Assembly: GCF_014203155.1 (NCBI RefSeq) | Contig: NZ_JACHIK010000020.1 | Location: 1-64,000, forward strand | Reading direction: 5' to 3' | Length of the DNA stretch: 64,000 nt | Origin: Shinella fusca | Lineage (GTDB): Bacteria; Pseudomonadota; Alphaproteobacteria; Rhizobiales; Rhizobiaceae | Part shown: in pieces, positions 1 through 7,485 of the stretch | How positions within the stretch are numbered: position 1 is the first letter of the stretch | Layout of the letters: the number at the start of each line of letters is the position of its first letter | Position numbers and translations under genes: made by a program | Notes under the pieces: model-generated | The model's database searches: none | Told to the model about the DNA's origin: nothing | What the model saw: only the letters and a program-made list of their open reading frames with translations

Positions 1-94
1 CTCCCACGGGCTTGGTGTCCCAAAGGTGCTGCGGTCTCTCATCCGCCACCGCAATCGGCAATACAGCGCCAATCCCGGGCAAAGGGAAGTTACA

Positions 95-121
95 AGGTGC
101 CGGCAGGCGGATGAGGGGCGG
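95..121. repeat. Partial RIME-like palindromic repeat (half element)
   Basis: The stretch reads AAGGTGCCGGCAGGCGGATG followed by AGGGGCG, which is the right-hand end of the rhizobial repeat seen complete at 23751 and 41620. Its left half is not recognisable upstream, so it is a half element or its partner is diverged. The first 173 bases of the window otherwise hold no gene that I can support. Confidence 0.5.
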
Positions 122-173
122 TCTTCATGGATGAGCCGATGACAAACGATGCTGCGATGCGGTAAGAGAGGCC

Positions 174-689
174 ATGCTGACGATCATCATGGAATGCCGG
201 GACAACGAGGCGGAGCTGGCGCAGACGCTGTCGGTGCTCGTCGCCGGGGCCGTGGAAGGCCTCGTGCGCGACGTGATCGTGCTCGACCACGGCTCGCGCG
301 ACGGCTCGGCGACGGTGGCGGACGCAGCCGGCTGCCGCTTCCTCGATACGTGGGACCTTGCCGATGTGCTGGGCTCGGCGCGCGGCGACTGGCTGCTGCT
401 GCTGGAGCCCGGCGCGCGGCCGCTTTCCGGCTGGGTGGAGGCGATCGCCGATCACGTCGCCGCCCATCCTGGCCCGGCCCGGTTCCGCGGCGCGCGCAAG
501 CGGCCGTTCCTGCAGCGGCTCAGGCAGAGGCTGCCGCTCGAAGAGGGGTATCTCGTTACGAAGCGGCAGGCGGCCGACTCGGTACGGCCGGGCATGGGGC
601 TTGCCGGGCTTGCGGCAGGGGCGAAGGTGCGGATGCTGCCCGCCGAGATCGCGCCGGCCTGGGCGACGCGGGCATTGCGCGCCGGCTGA
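174..689 (+). CDS. Family 2 glycosyltransferase-like protein
   Basis: Small (171 aa) protein with the N-terminal half of a GT-A type (family 2) glycosyltransferase fold: a hydrophobic first strand (LTIIMECRDNEAEL) and the nucleotide-binding-like LDHGSRDGSATV segment at about residues 37-48, matching the usual DDGSxDxT. The DxD metal-binding motif expected near the second half is not visible: the corresponding segment reads LLLLEPGARPLSGW. It is also shorter than typical GT2 enzymes (230-300 aa). It may therefore be a reduced or inactive relative, or act on a short sugar donor; the acceptor is unknown. It is convergent with moaB, and the two stop codons abut. Start ATG chosen because the fold begins immediately. 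Confidence 0.7.
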   Translation: MLTIIMECRDNEAELAQTLSVLVAGAVEGLVRDVIVLDHGSRDGSATVADAAGCRFLDTWDLADVLGSARGDWLLLLEPGARPLSGWVEAIADHVAAHPGPARFRGARKRPFLQRLRQRLPLEEGYLVTKRQAADSVRPGMGLAGLAAGAKVRMLPAEIAPAWATRALRAG

Positions 690-1238
690 TCAGCCCGCCG
701 AGCGCCTCAGGTGCTCGTCGAGGCGCGGCATGATTTCCACGAAATTGCAGGGCATGTGGCGATAGTCGAGCTGCGCCTTCAGGATGCTGTCCCAGGCGTC
801 CTTGCAGGCGCCCGGCGAGCCGGGCAGCACGAAGACGAAGGTGGCGTTGAGCACGCCGCCCGTCGCGCGCGACTGGATCGTCGACGTGCCGATCTTGTCG
901 TAGGAGATGCGGTGGAACACCTCGGAAAAGCCGTCCATGCGCTTTTCGAAGATCGGCTCCAGCGCCTCCGGCGTCACGTCGCGGCCGGTAAAGCCCGTTC
1001 CCCCCGTGGTGATCACCACGTCGATGGCCTCCTCCCGCGTCCAGGCCTCCACCTGCGCGCGGATGGCGGCGACGTCGTCCGCCACGATGGCGCGGGCGGC
1101 AAGGCGGTGCCCGGCTTCGGTGACGCGGGCGACGAGCGTGTCGCCGGAGCGGTCCGTCTCCGGCGTGCGGGTGTCCGAGACCGTCAGCACGGCGATGCCG
1201 ACCGGGATGAAGGGCCTTGTCTCGTCAATGCGCGCCAT
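690..1238 (-). CDS. moaB: Molybdenum cofactor biosynthesis protein MoaB
   Basis: MoaB/MogA-family protein of 182 aa, the usual length. It is expected to act in molybdopterin adenylylation during molybdenum cofactor synthesis in the cytoplasm. Diagnostic segments are TVSDTRT near the N terminus, TTGGTGFTGRDVTPEAL in the middle (the MPT-binding GGTG motif) and VLPGSPGACKDAWD near the C terminus. The ATG at 1238 (MARIDETRPF) is chosen because it begins the family domain; the 53 codons of open frame upstream are basic, low-complexity and lie inside ispE. The start overlaps the end of ispE by 14 bp on the same strand, so the pair is probably translationally coupled. Confidence 0.92.
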   Translation of the reverse strand: MARIDETRPFIPVGIAVLTVSDTRTPETDRSGDTLVARVTEAGHRLAARAIVADDVAAIRAQVEAWTREEAIDVVITTGGTGFTGRDVTPEALEPIFEKRMDGFSEVFHRISYDKIGTSTIQSRATGGVLNATFVFVLPGSPGACKDAWDSILKAQLDYRHMPCNFVEIMPRLDEHLRRSAG

Positions 1239-2106
1239 CGGATGCTCCAAGCGTCGTGGTGGCGGCGAAGAACCAGTGCGGATGCCGCCGGGAAAGCGCG
1301 GCTGCCGCTGCGTCCGCCGCCTCCCGCGAAGGATATAGCCCAAAGCAGGTCGCGCCGGAACCGGACATGCGCACGGTGCTCGCTTCGGCCTCGCCAAGGC
1401 TTTCGGATATCCGCGCGATCTCCGGGCAGAGCCGGCGGGCGGGCGGCTCGAGGTCGTTGCGCAGGCCCGCTATGGCCGCCGGCCAGTCGGCCGATGCTCC
1501 CTCAAGGGCGAGCGGCGGATTGTCCGTCGAGGCGAGGGCCTTGAAGACGGCGGGCGTCGAGACGCCGACGAGCGGATTGGCGAGCACCATGGCAAGCGGG
1601 GGGAGGGCGAGCGGCGCGATGGCCTCGCCGATGCCGCGGGCGACCAGCGGCCGGCTCGCAAGGCACATCGGCACGTCCGCGCCGAGGTAGAGCGCAATGG
1701 CGTTCAGCGCGTCGTGCGGCAGGCCCGCCTGCCAGAGTGCCAGAAGCCCGCGCAGCGTCGCCGCCGCATCCGCCGAGCCGCCGCCGATGCCGGAGGCGAC
1801 GGGCAGGTTCTTTTCGAGATGGATATGCACCGCCGGCGCGCCGCCGAGAGCCTCCCGCAGCCGGTCCCGGGCGCGCGTGACGAGGTTGTCGCCCTCCGCC
1901 GCAAGCGCGCCCGCGAAGGGGCCGGACAGCGTGAAGCGGTCCTCTTCCGCCGGCGAAAGGCCGATGCGGTCGCCGAAGGCGGTGAAGGTCACGAGGCTGT
2001 CGAGCAGGTGATAGCCGTCCGCCCGCCGGCCGGTGACGGCGAGCGCGAGGTTGATCTTGGCCGGGGCCGGCTCGATGAGCGCGAAATGAGCGGGGCTGTC
2101 AGGCAT
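1225..2106 (-). CDS. ispE: 4-diphosphocytidyl-2-C-methyl-D-erythritol kinase
   Basis: IspE phosphorylates CDP-methylerythritol with ATP, the fourth step of the MEP isoprenoid pathway. The 293-aa protein shows the GHMP-kinase signatures: PAPAKINLALAVTGRRADGY at the N terminus (substrate site with Lys and the following His) and the ATP-binding loop PVASGIGGGSADAAATLR at about residues 95-112. ATG 2106 is chosen because the family domain starts there. Upstream codons come from a palindromic repeat whose end, reading AGAGGGGGG on this strand, lies a few bases before the ATG and probably serves as the ribosome binding site. Overlaps moaB downstream. Other MEP genes in the window are dxs and ispH. 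Confidence 0.95.
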   Translation of the reverse strand: MPDSPAHFALIEPAPAKINLALAVTGRRADGYHLLDSLVTFTAFGDRIGLSPAEEDRFTLSGPFAGALAAEGDNLVTRARDRLREALGGAPAVHIHLEKNLPVASGIGGGSADAAATLRGLLALWQAGLPHDALNAIALYLGADVPMCLASRPLVARGIGEAIAPLALPPLAMVLANPLVGVSTPAVFKALASTDNPPLALEGASADWPAAIAGLRNDLEPPARRLCPEIARISESLGEAEASTVRMSGSGATCFGLYPSREAADAAAAALSRRHPHWFFAATTTLGASDGAH

Positions 2107-2114
2107 GGCGAGCA

Positions 2115-2268
2115 CCCCCCTCTGCCCTGCCGGGCATCTCCCCCTCAAGGGGGGAGATCGGCAAGCGGCGGGAACCTCGCTCAAATTGCGACGTCGGAGA
2201 GGGGCGGGGCAATGCTCCATCCAATCTCCCCCCTTGAGGGGGAGATGCCCGGCAGGGCAGAGGGGGGT
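2115..2268. repeat. RIME-like palindromic repeat (family A, copy 1)
   Basis: Two inverted arms of about 44 bp. The left begins ACCCCCCTCTGCCCTGCCGG, continues GCATCTCCCC and ends in a C-run/G-run hairpin; the right is its reverse complement, ending in GGCAGAGGGGGGT. About 65 bp of less conserved sequence separates them. It fills the gap between the TPR gene and ispE, and its edge forms the ispE leader. Further family A copies are at 5845, 9891, 17888, 21151 and 31445. Confidence 0.9.
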
Positions 2269-2318
2269 GTCCGGTGATGCTACGGCTCATAAACAGGCGT
2301 CCCGGCCGCCATCCCCGA

Positions 2319-4160
2319 TCAGGACTTGCGGTCCGCCGCCTTGCTTTCCGGCGAGGTGTTTTCCGCCGGCTTGTCTTCCTTCGCCTCGGCGGAGGCCGGG
2401 TCGGTCTTCTTCAGTTCCGGCAGGCCGTTCTCGATCTTCAGCTTGATCTTCGGGATTTCGGCTTCCTCGGGGTTGAGGCCGAGGGCGCGGTTCCACTGGA
2501 AGGTCGCCTCCAGCTTGCGGCCGACGCGCCAGTAGGCATCGCCCAGATGGTCGTTGATCGTCGGATCGCCCGCCTTCAGCTCGGCCGCGCGCTCCAGTTC
2601 GGCGACGGCGTCCTGGAAGCGGTTCAGGCGGAAATAGGCCCAGCCGAGCGAATCGACGATATAGCCGTCGTCGGGCTTGAGGCTGACGGCCTTGCGGATC
2701 ATGTCCAGCCCCTCGTCGAGGTTCAGGTTCATGTCCACCCAGGAATAGCCGAGATAGTTCAGCACCTGCGGCTGGTCGGGGTTGAGCTCCAGCGCCTTGC
2801 GGAAGTTCGGCTCGGCCTTGTCCCATTCCTTCAGCCGCTCGTAGGCGATGCCGCGCTGGAAGAAGATGCTCCAGTGGTTGCGCGCCGGAACGGCGCCGAT
2901 GGCCGCGACCGCCTTGTCGTAGAGCGAGGCCATGGCCTTGTAGTCCTTGGCCTCGGAAAGCACGCTGCCGAGCGCGAGATAGGAGCGCAGGTCAGACGGG
3001 TCGGCGTCGATCAGCTCCTGGAGGTGGGTTTCCGCGTCCTTGACCTTGCCGGTGTCGGCGAGGTTGATGCCGAGCTGCAGTTCGGAAATGCGGCGCATCG
3101 GCGATTTTTCCGGCACGGCGCGGTAGTATTCGATGGCCTTTTCCGGGTTCTTCTCGCTCTCGGCGAGCCCGCCGAGCAGCACCAGGACGTCGTCGCTGTC
3201 CGGATCGAGCGCGCGGGCGGTCTGGAGATAGAGCGAGACGATGTCCTCCGCGCCCTCGCGGTTCAGCGCGCCGCCGATGGAAAAGAGCACGGCGGCCGCC
3301 CCCTGCGCGGCGGTGCGCACCTGCTGCTCCTGCTTCTCGCCGGCCTCGATGCTCTGGCGCAGCGCCTTCAGCGGTGCGTAGCTGGCGATGAAGTTGTCGC
3401 CGACCGAGATGGCGTCCAGCGCCTTCTGCTTGTTGCCCTCGCGCGCCTCCAGCCGGGCGAGCGCCATGACGGCGCGCAGGAACGTGTCCGGTGCGGCGCT
3501 CGCGCCGTTGCGGTCGAGGATGGCGTCGTTGAGGCGGGCGCGCGCGGTGACCTTGTCACCGGCCGCCGCGGCCAGCGCGCCGGCATGGTAATTCTTGAAG
3601 ATGGCGAGCCATTCCGGCCCCTTCATGCCGCTGATGAGCTTGAGGGCTTCCTTCGGCTTGCCGTCGCCGAACTTGGCCCAGGCGAGCAGCAGGTCGTTCA
3701 TCATGCGGTCGAGATCGTTCGGGCCGGAATAGGCGAGGATCTTTTCCGCGCTCTTGTATTCGCGCTTGCGGATCGCCTCCATGCCGCGCACGACCGAGGT
3801 GATGCGCTCGACGGCCGGGTCGTTCTTCAGCGCGTCGGCGAACTTCACGCCCTCCTCGAAATCGCCGTTCATCAGGTGCGTCACCATCAGGCGCTGCTTG
3901 ACGTCGGAATTGGTCGGGTCGAACTGGAGCGCGATCTTGTAGAGCGCGACGGCGGTCTTGTAGTCCTTGTCGAAATCCGCCGTGCGGGCGGCGAGGAACG
4001 CGCCGGAGAAGGTGTTGACGTTCGCGGGGTCGAAGGGCTTTTCCTCGGCGGCGGCCGCGGCCGGTTTTTCTTCCGCGAAGGCCGCAAGGGGGCCGGTGAG
4101 GGCGATGCTCGCCGCGAGCGCCGCGCCGCAGAGAAGCCGAAGAAGAAGGGACTGCCGCAT
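2319..4160 (-). CDS. Exported tetratricopeptide repeat protein
   Basis: 613-aa protein with an N-terminal signal peptide (MRQSLLLRLLCGAALAASIA, cleavage probably after AFA near residue 28) followed by many TPR-type helical pairs. Clear repeat units include NHWSIFFQRGIAYERLKEWD, ALELNPDQPQVLNYLGYSW and LKPDDGYIVDSLGWAYFRLN between about residues 420 and 540. The C terminus is charged and low complexity. TPR proteins of this kind are periplasmic or membrane-anchored scaffolds; no specific partner can be read from the sequence. ATG 4160 is preferred over the TTG one codon upstream. It is co-directional with ispE and moaB but separated from ispE by a palindromic repeat. A 295-bp gap to the prenyl synthase gene upstream shows no gene. 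Confidence 0.88.
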   Translation of the reverse strand: MRQSLLLRLLCGAALAASIALTGPLAAFAEEKPAAAAAEEKPFDPANVNTFSGAFLAARTADFDKDYKTAVALYKIALQFDPTNSDVKQRLMVTHLMNGDFEEGVKFADALKNDPAVERITSVVRGMEAIRKREYKSAEKILAYSGPNDLDRMMNDLLLAWAKFGDGKPKEALKLISGMKGPEWLAIFKNYHAGALAAAAGDKVTARARLNDAILDRNGASAAPDTFLRAVMALARLEAREGNKQKALDAISVGDNFIASYAPLKALRQSIEAGEKQEQQVRTAAQGAAAVLFSIGGALNREGAEDIVSLYLQTARALDPDSDDVLVLLGGLAESEKNPEKAIEYYRAVPEKSPMRRISELQLGINLADTGKVKDAETHLQELIDADPSDLRSYLALGSVLSEAKDYKAMASLYDKAVAAIGAVPARNHWSIFFQRGIAYERLKEWDKAEPNFRKALELNPDQPQVLNYLGYSWVDMNLNLDEGLDMIRKAVSLKPDDGYIVDSLGWAYFRLNRFQDAVAELERAAELKAGDPTINDHLGDAYWRVGRKLEATFQWNRALGLNPEEAEIPKIKLKIENGLPELKKTDPASAEAKEDKPAENTSPESKAADRKS

Positions 4161-4455
4161 CAAGATGCCTTTCGCCGCAATGGGAGTTCGTTTGGTGCGT
4201 CTTCCGTACAGGTCATGCCACGGTGCCGCCCAAATCAGTCACGGATACATGGGGGCAGAGAATGGCTTTTTTGGCGCAGTGCGGCAAGAAAATCCTGCAG
4301 GCCCGCTTCGGATAGGGTGAGGGTGGAACGGCTCGCTCCGACGGCATCTGGTGCCTGCACGTGGTCATTCTTGCGAATGCCACAAAGAGGGCCGTTCCAA
4401 AGGAAAGGTTACCATCGCCGGGCGGCGCGTCAACCGTTTTCGCGCTCCGCCCGGG

Positions 4456-5472
4456 TCAACTGACGCGGGCGATGGAGAAGTCGATGACCTCCAGCAGCGC
4501 GTCCTTCCACGGGCTTGCCGGCAGCGGCGCCAGCGCGTCGCGGGCGATCATGCCGTAGTGCTGGGCCCGAGCGATGGTGTCGGAAAGGCCGCCGTAGCGG
4601 GTGATGAGGCCGAATGCGCGCTCCAGGTTCGCGTCGTCGCTCTGCCCGCCCTCGATGGCCTCGCGCCAGAAGGCGCGGTCTTCCGCCGTGCCGCGCCGCC
4701 AGGCGAGGATGACCGGCAGCGTGATCTTGCCCTCGCGGAAATCGTCGCCGGTGTTCTTGCCGAGGTCGGCCGCCTTGCCGCCGTAGTCGAGCGCGTCGTC
4801 GACGAGCTGGAAGGCAAGGCCGAGGTTCATGCCGTAGGATTTCAGCGCCGCGCGCTCGGCCTTGCCCGTGTTGGCGACGATGGGGCCGACTTCGGCGGCC
4901 GCGGCGAAGAGCGCGGCCGTCTTGGCGCGGATGACCTCGAGATAATCGTCCTCGGTCGTCTCCATGTTCTTGGCGACGGAAAGCTGCAGCACCTCGCCCT
5001 CGGCGATCACGGTCGCGGCGGTGGAGAGCACGTCGAGCGCCTCCAGCGAGCCGACCTCGACCATCATCTTGAAGGCCTGGCCGAGCAGGAAGTCGCCGAC
5101 GAGCACGCTCGCCTGGTTGCCCCAGATCATGCGCGCGGTCGACTTGCCGCGGCGAAGGTCGCTCTCGTCCACCACGTCGTCGTGCAGCAGCGTCGCCGTG
5201 TGCATGAACTCGACGCTGGTGGCGAGCTTGACGTGCTGGTCGCCCTTGTAGCCGAACATCGCGGCGGCCGCGAGCGTCAGCATGGGGCGCAGCCTTTTGC
5301 CGCCGGAGGAGATCAGGTGGTTGGCCACCTCCGGGATCATCTGCACGTCGGAGCCGGCCTTCGACAGGATGAGCTGGTTCACCCGCTCCATGTCGGCTTT
5401 TGTCAGGTCGACGAGCGGCTTCACCGATGCCTGTTTGTTTTTGCCTTCTTCAAGCGGTATCACGACGCCCAA
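4456..5472 (-). CDS. ispB: Polyprenyl diphosphate synthase (octaprenyl/decaprenyl type)
   Basis: Trans-prenyl chain elongating enzyme, 338 aa, expected to make the long isoprenoid tail of ubiquinone from FPP and IPP. Both aspartate-rich motifs are present: LLHDDVVDESDLRRG (first DDxxD) at about residues 92-106 and QLVDDALDYGG (second DDxxD) near residue 222. GGKRLRPML supplies the IPP-binding Lys/Arg. The start is taken at TTG 5472 (reading LGVVIPLEEGKNK) because AGGAG lies 8 bases upstream and the domain follows directly; the frame stays open far upstream only through antisense sequence of the methyltransferase and a repeat. Divergent from the DUF2007 gene. Octaprenyl versus decaprenyl chain length cannot be told from sequence. 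Confidence 0.93.
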   Translation of the reverse strand: MGVVIPLEEGKNKQASVKPLVDLTKADMERVNQLILSKAGSDVQMIPEVANHLISSGGKRLRPMLTLAAAAMFGYKGDQHVKLATSVEFMHTATLLHDDVVDESDLRRGKSTARMIWGNQASVLVGDFLLGQAFKMMVEVGSLEALDVLSTAATVIAEGEVLQLSVAKNMETTEDDYLEVIRAKTAALFAAAAEVGPIVANTGKAERAALKSYGMNLGLAFQLVDDALDYGGKAADLGKNTGDDFREGKITLPVILAWRRGTAEDRAFWREAIEGGQSDDANLERAFGLITRYGGLSDTIARAQHYGMIARDALAPLPASPWKDALLEVIDFSIARVS

Positions 5473-5579
5473 ATGCCCGGACTCCTGTTCATTTTTGTTG
5501 AAAGACAATAGAAAACGGGGCCTTCTGCGGCAAGAGGCGAATTGTCCCGCCCTCGGAATTATGGCTGGAAAACGACCGA

Positions 5580-5801
5580 ATGATCGAATTGATCCGAACC
5601 AACGACGCCGTGCTGCTCTCCTTTGCCGAAAGCCTGATGAAGGAAGCCGGCATCCACTGCCTGATCGCCGACCAGGGCATGAGCATCCTGGAAGGCTCCC
5701 TCGGCATGCTGCCGCGCCGTTTTCTCGTGGAAAGCGACCGGGAGGACGAGGCGCGGCGGATCTTGAAGGACGCAGGTCTTGCGGCGGAGTTGCGGGGGTG
5801 A
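5580..5801 (+). CDS. DUF2007 domain protein
   Basis: 73-aa protein beginning MIELIRTNDAVLLSFAESLM and containing a ferredoxin-like DUF2007 pattern: a short strand, a helix, a central GMSILEGSLGMLPRRFLV segment, and an acidic helix with EDEARRIL. This small family is thought to be a regulatory or putative signal-transducing domain; no ligand is known to me. It is divergent from ispB, 107 bp away, and followed by a palindromic repeat and then the methyltransferase gene on the same strand, a neighbourhood that I recall as conserved in rhizobia. Confidence 0.82.
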   Translation: MIELIRTNDAVLLSFAESLMKEAGIHCLIADQGMSILEGSLGMLPRRFLVESDREDEARRILKDAGLAAELRG

Positions 5802-5844
5802 GGAGGCAGGATTCCACAGCTCGCGGCTGCGTTTGGGGCTTCCA

Positions 5845-5963
5845 CCCCCCTCTGCCCTGCCGGGCATCTCCCCCACAGGGGGGGAGATTGAATCGTGGCA
5901 CCGCTTTTCCCCAAGCCGATCTCCCCCCCTGTGGGGGAGATGCCCGGCAGGGCAGAGGGGGGT
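5845..5963. repeat. RIME-like palindromic repeat (family A, copy 2)
   Basis: Compact copy of the family A repeat with both arms intact (left CCCCCCTCTGCCCTGCCGGG, right its complement ending GGCAGAGGGGGGTA) and hairpins built on CCCCCACAGGGGGG. Lies between the DUF2007 and methyltransferase genes. Confidence 0.9.
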
Positions 5964-5997
5964 ATGCCGCAAGCCGCTCCGTCGAGGCTCCCCGCCC

Positions 5998-6774
5998 ATG
6001 ACTGTCCGCGAAACCGTCGACGCCTTCCACTACGGCCGCTTCCACCTCGTCCAGCCGAAGGGCATCGGCCACCGCTCGGGCATGGACGCCATGCTGCTGG
6101 CCGCCCTCGTGACGGGTGACGGCCCCATGCGCGTCGCCGATCTCGGCGCGGGGGCGGGCGCGGCCGGCCTTGCCGTCGCCGCGCGCATCGAGAAGGCCGA
6201 GGTCCTGCTGGTCGAGCGCTCGCCGCTGATGGCCGGCTTCGCCCGCAAGACGCTGGCGCTTCCCGCCAACGCCGCCTTGGCCTCCCGCGTCTCGGTGCTG
6301 GAGGCCGACGTCGCGCTCGCCGGCAAGGCGCGCATCGCGGCCGGCCTTGCCGACGACGTCTTCGACCACGTCATCATGAACCCGCCCTTCAACGACCGTA
6401 TCGACAGCCGCACGCCCGATGCCCTGAAGGCCGAGGCCCATGCGATGGAGCACGACCTCTTCGAGCGCTGGATCAAGACCGCGGGCGCCATCATGAAGCC
6501 CGGCGGCCAGCTCTCGCTCATCGCCCGCCCGCAATCGATCGCCGAGATCATCGCCGCCTGCGGGCGACGTTTCGGCGGCATCGAGATCACCGCCCTCCAC
6601 GCCCGCGCCGGCGAAAACGCACTGCGCATCCTCGTCACCGCCGTCAAGGGTTCGCGCACCCGCCTCGCCCTGCGCATGCCGCTTGTCATGCACGAGCCCG
6701 GCCAGCACGACTTCACCCCTTTCGTCGACGACCTCAACAACGGCCGCGCCGCCTATCTCCGCCTGCCGCGTTGA
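5998..6774 (+). CDS. TrmN6/HemK-like N-methyltransferase
   Basis: 258-aa class I SAM-dependent methyltransferase. The SAM loop is VADLGAGAGAAGLAVAARI at about residues 44-62, the acidic ribose-binding end of strand 2 is VLLVERSPLM, and the catalytic motif IV is MNPPFND near residue 127, typical of enzymes that methylate an exocyclic amino group. The closest named relative is tRNA1(Val) adenine-37 N6-methyltransferase (TrmN6/YfiC), so a tRNA or other N-methylated substrate is likely but not proved. ATG 5998 starts the conserved region (MTVRETVDAFHYGRF); the open frame upstream runs through the repeat. Its TGA overlaps a TTGACA hexamer before the toxin-antitoxin pair. Confidence 0.85.
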   Translation: MTVRETVDAFHYGRFHLVQPKGIGHRSGMDAMLLAALVTGDGPMRVADLGAGAGAAGLAVAARIEKAEVLLVERSPLMAGFARKTLALPANAALASRVSVLEADVALAGKARIAAGLADDVFDHVIMNPPFNDRIDSRTPDALKAEAHAMEHDLFERWIKTAGAIMKPGGQLSLIARPQSIAEIIAACGRRFGGIEITALHARAGENALRILVTAVKGSRTRLALRMPLVMHEPGQHDFTPFVDDLNNGRAAYLRLPR

Positions 6775-6797
6775 CAATTTTCCGAAAATCGGCGACC

Positions 6798-6808
6798 TTG
6801 TATTACAA
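6798..6808. promoter_or_regulatory. Candidate operator of the CopG/ParE pair
   Basis: Perfect short palindrome TTGTA-T-TACAA located 15 bp before the antitoxin start codon, in an AT-rich patch that contrasts with the surrounding GC-rich DNA. Type II antitoxins normally bind such palindromes to repress their own operon. This is inference from position and symmetry only. Confidence 0.4.
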
Positions 6809-6823
6809 AATATGAGGTTTCCC

Positions 6824-7087
6824 ATGGAAAATCAAAGAAACCTGTCCGATCCCTTGACGCTGCGGCTGCCGGGCGACGTGCTGGCGGATATCGAGGCGGT
6901 CGCCCGGATCTGCGGGCGCACCCGCAGCTGGGTCATGGTGCGGGCGATGAAGGCCTATCTTGCGAGCGAAGGCCGCGACATCCTCGATCTCGACGCGGCG
7001 CGGCGTGCCGCTGCCGAAGAAGGGGCGACGGAACTCGACGACCTCCTGACGAAAATGGAGCGTATTCTGCCGGGCGACGCCGCCTGA
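6824..7087 (+). CDS. CopG/RHH-type antitoxin
   Basis: 87-aa protein with a ribbon-helix-helix pattern: the strand LTLRLPGDVLADI (about residues 10-22) is followed by two helices around ARICGRTRSWVMVRAMKAYL. The C-terminal tail is acidic, as expected for the toxin-wrapping part of an antitoxin. The ATG at 6824 has GAGG six bases upstream; an ATG four codons earlier is possible. The stop codon overlaps the toxin start (ATGA). Probable function: DNA-binding autorepressor and neutraliser of the downstream ParE/RelE-like toxin. Confidence 0.87.
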   Translation: MENQRNLSDPLTLRLPGDVLADIEAVARICGRTRSWVMVRAMKAYLASEGRDILDLDAARRAAAEEGATELDDLLTKMERILPGDAA

Positions 7088-7407
7088 TGCCGAAAGTCCT
7101 GTTCGCGCCGCCGGCAAGGGCCTTTGTCGAACAGGAAATCCTCTACCTGCGCGACCGCAGCCCGGCTGCCGCCATCGCCTTTCGTGCCGGCATTGCGCAT
7201 CTCGGCCGCCAGCTCGCCCGCTTTCCGCAGTCGGGTTTCCTGCGGCAGGACATTCCGCTCGGCGGTATCTACCGCATCGTTCTCGGCGATTATCGCGTGG
7301 ACTACGAATTGGCGGGGGATGACGTTCTCGTCCTGCTCATACGCCATGGCCGCCAGGCGGAGCCCGGCCTGCCGCTCGACGACGATGCGGATTACGAGGC
7401 GCCGTAG
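7087..7407 (+). CDS. ParE/RelE-family toxin
   Basis: 106-aa protein with the compact RelE/ParE fold: MPKVLFAPPARAFVEQEILY, a two-helix hairpin (RSPAAAIAFRAGIAHLGRQLA), then GGIYRIVLGDYRVDYEL and VLVLLIRHGRQ. The GDYRV-type strand and terminal RHGR are typical of the superfamily. Whether it is a ribosome-dependent RNase (RelE) or a gyrase poison (ParE) is not clear; the short, antitoxin-first, overlapping organisation fits either. Co-transcribed with the CopG antitoxin upstream. Confidence 0.87.
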   Translation: MPKVLFAPPARAFVEQEILYLRDRSPAAAIAFRAGIAHLGRQLARFPQSGFLRQDIPLGGIYRIVLGDYRVDYELAGDDVLVLLIRHGRQAEPGLPLDDDADYEAP

Positions 7408-7485
7408 GCGATTTCCGCGGCCGATCTTGCGTTTTCGCCCGCCGTGCATACATCAGCCGGGCAACATGAGAGACAGGATCGCGCG

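Noticed and set aside
2274-4463. A 729-codon forward frame across the TPR gene.
   Set aside because: It is the antisense shadow of the TPR protein, with Arg/Val/Gln-rich composition typical of reverse frames in GC-rich genes.
4456-6825. A 789-codon open frame covering the prenyl synthase and extending far upstream.
   Set aside because: Only the part from 5472 matches the enzyme. The rest is antisense to the methyltransferase gene and repeat DNA, with no conserved domain.
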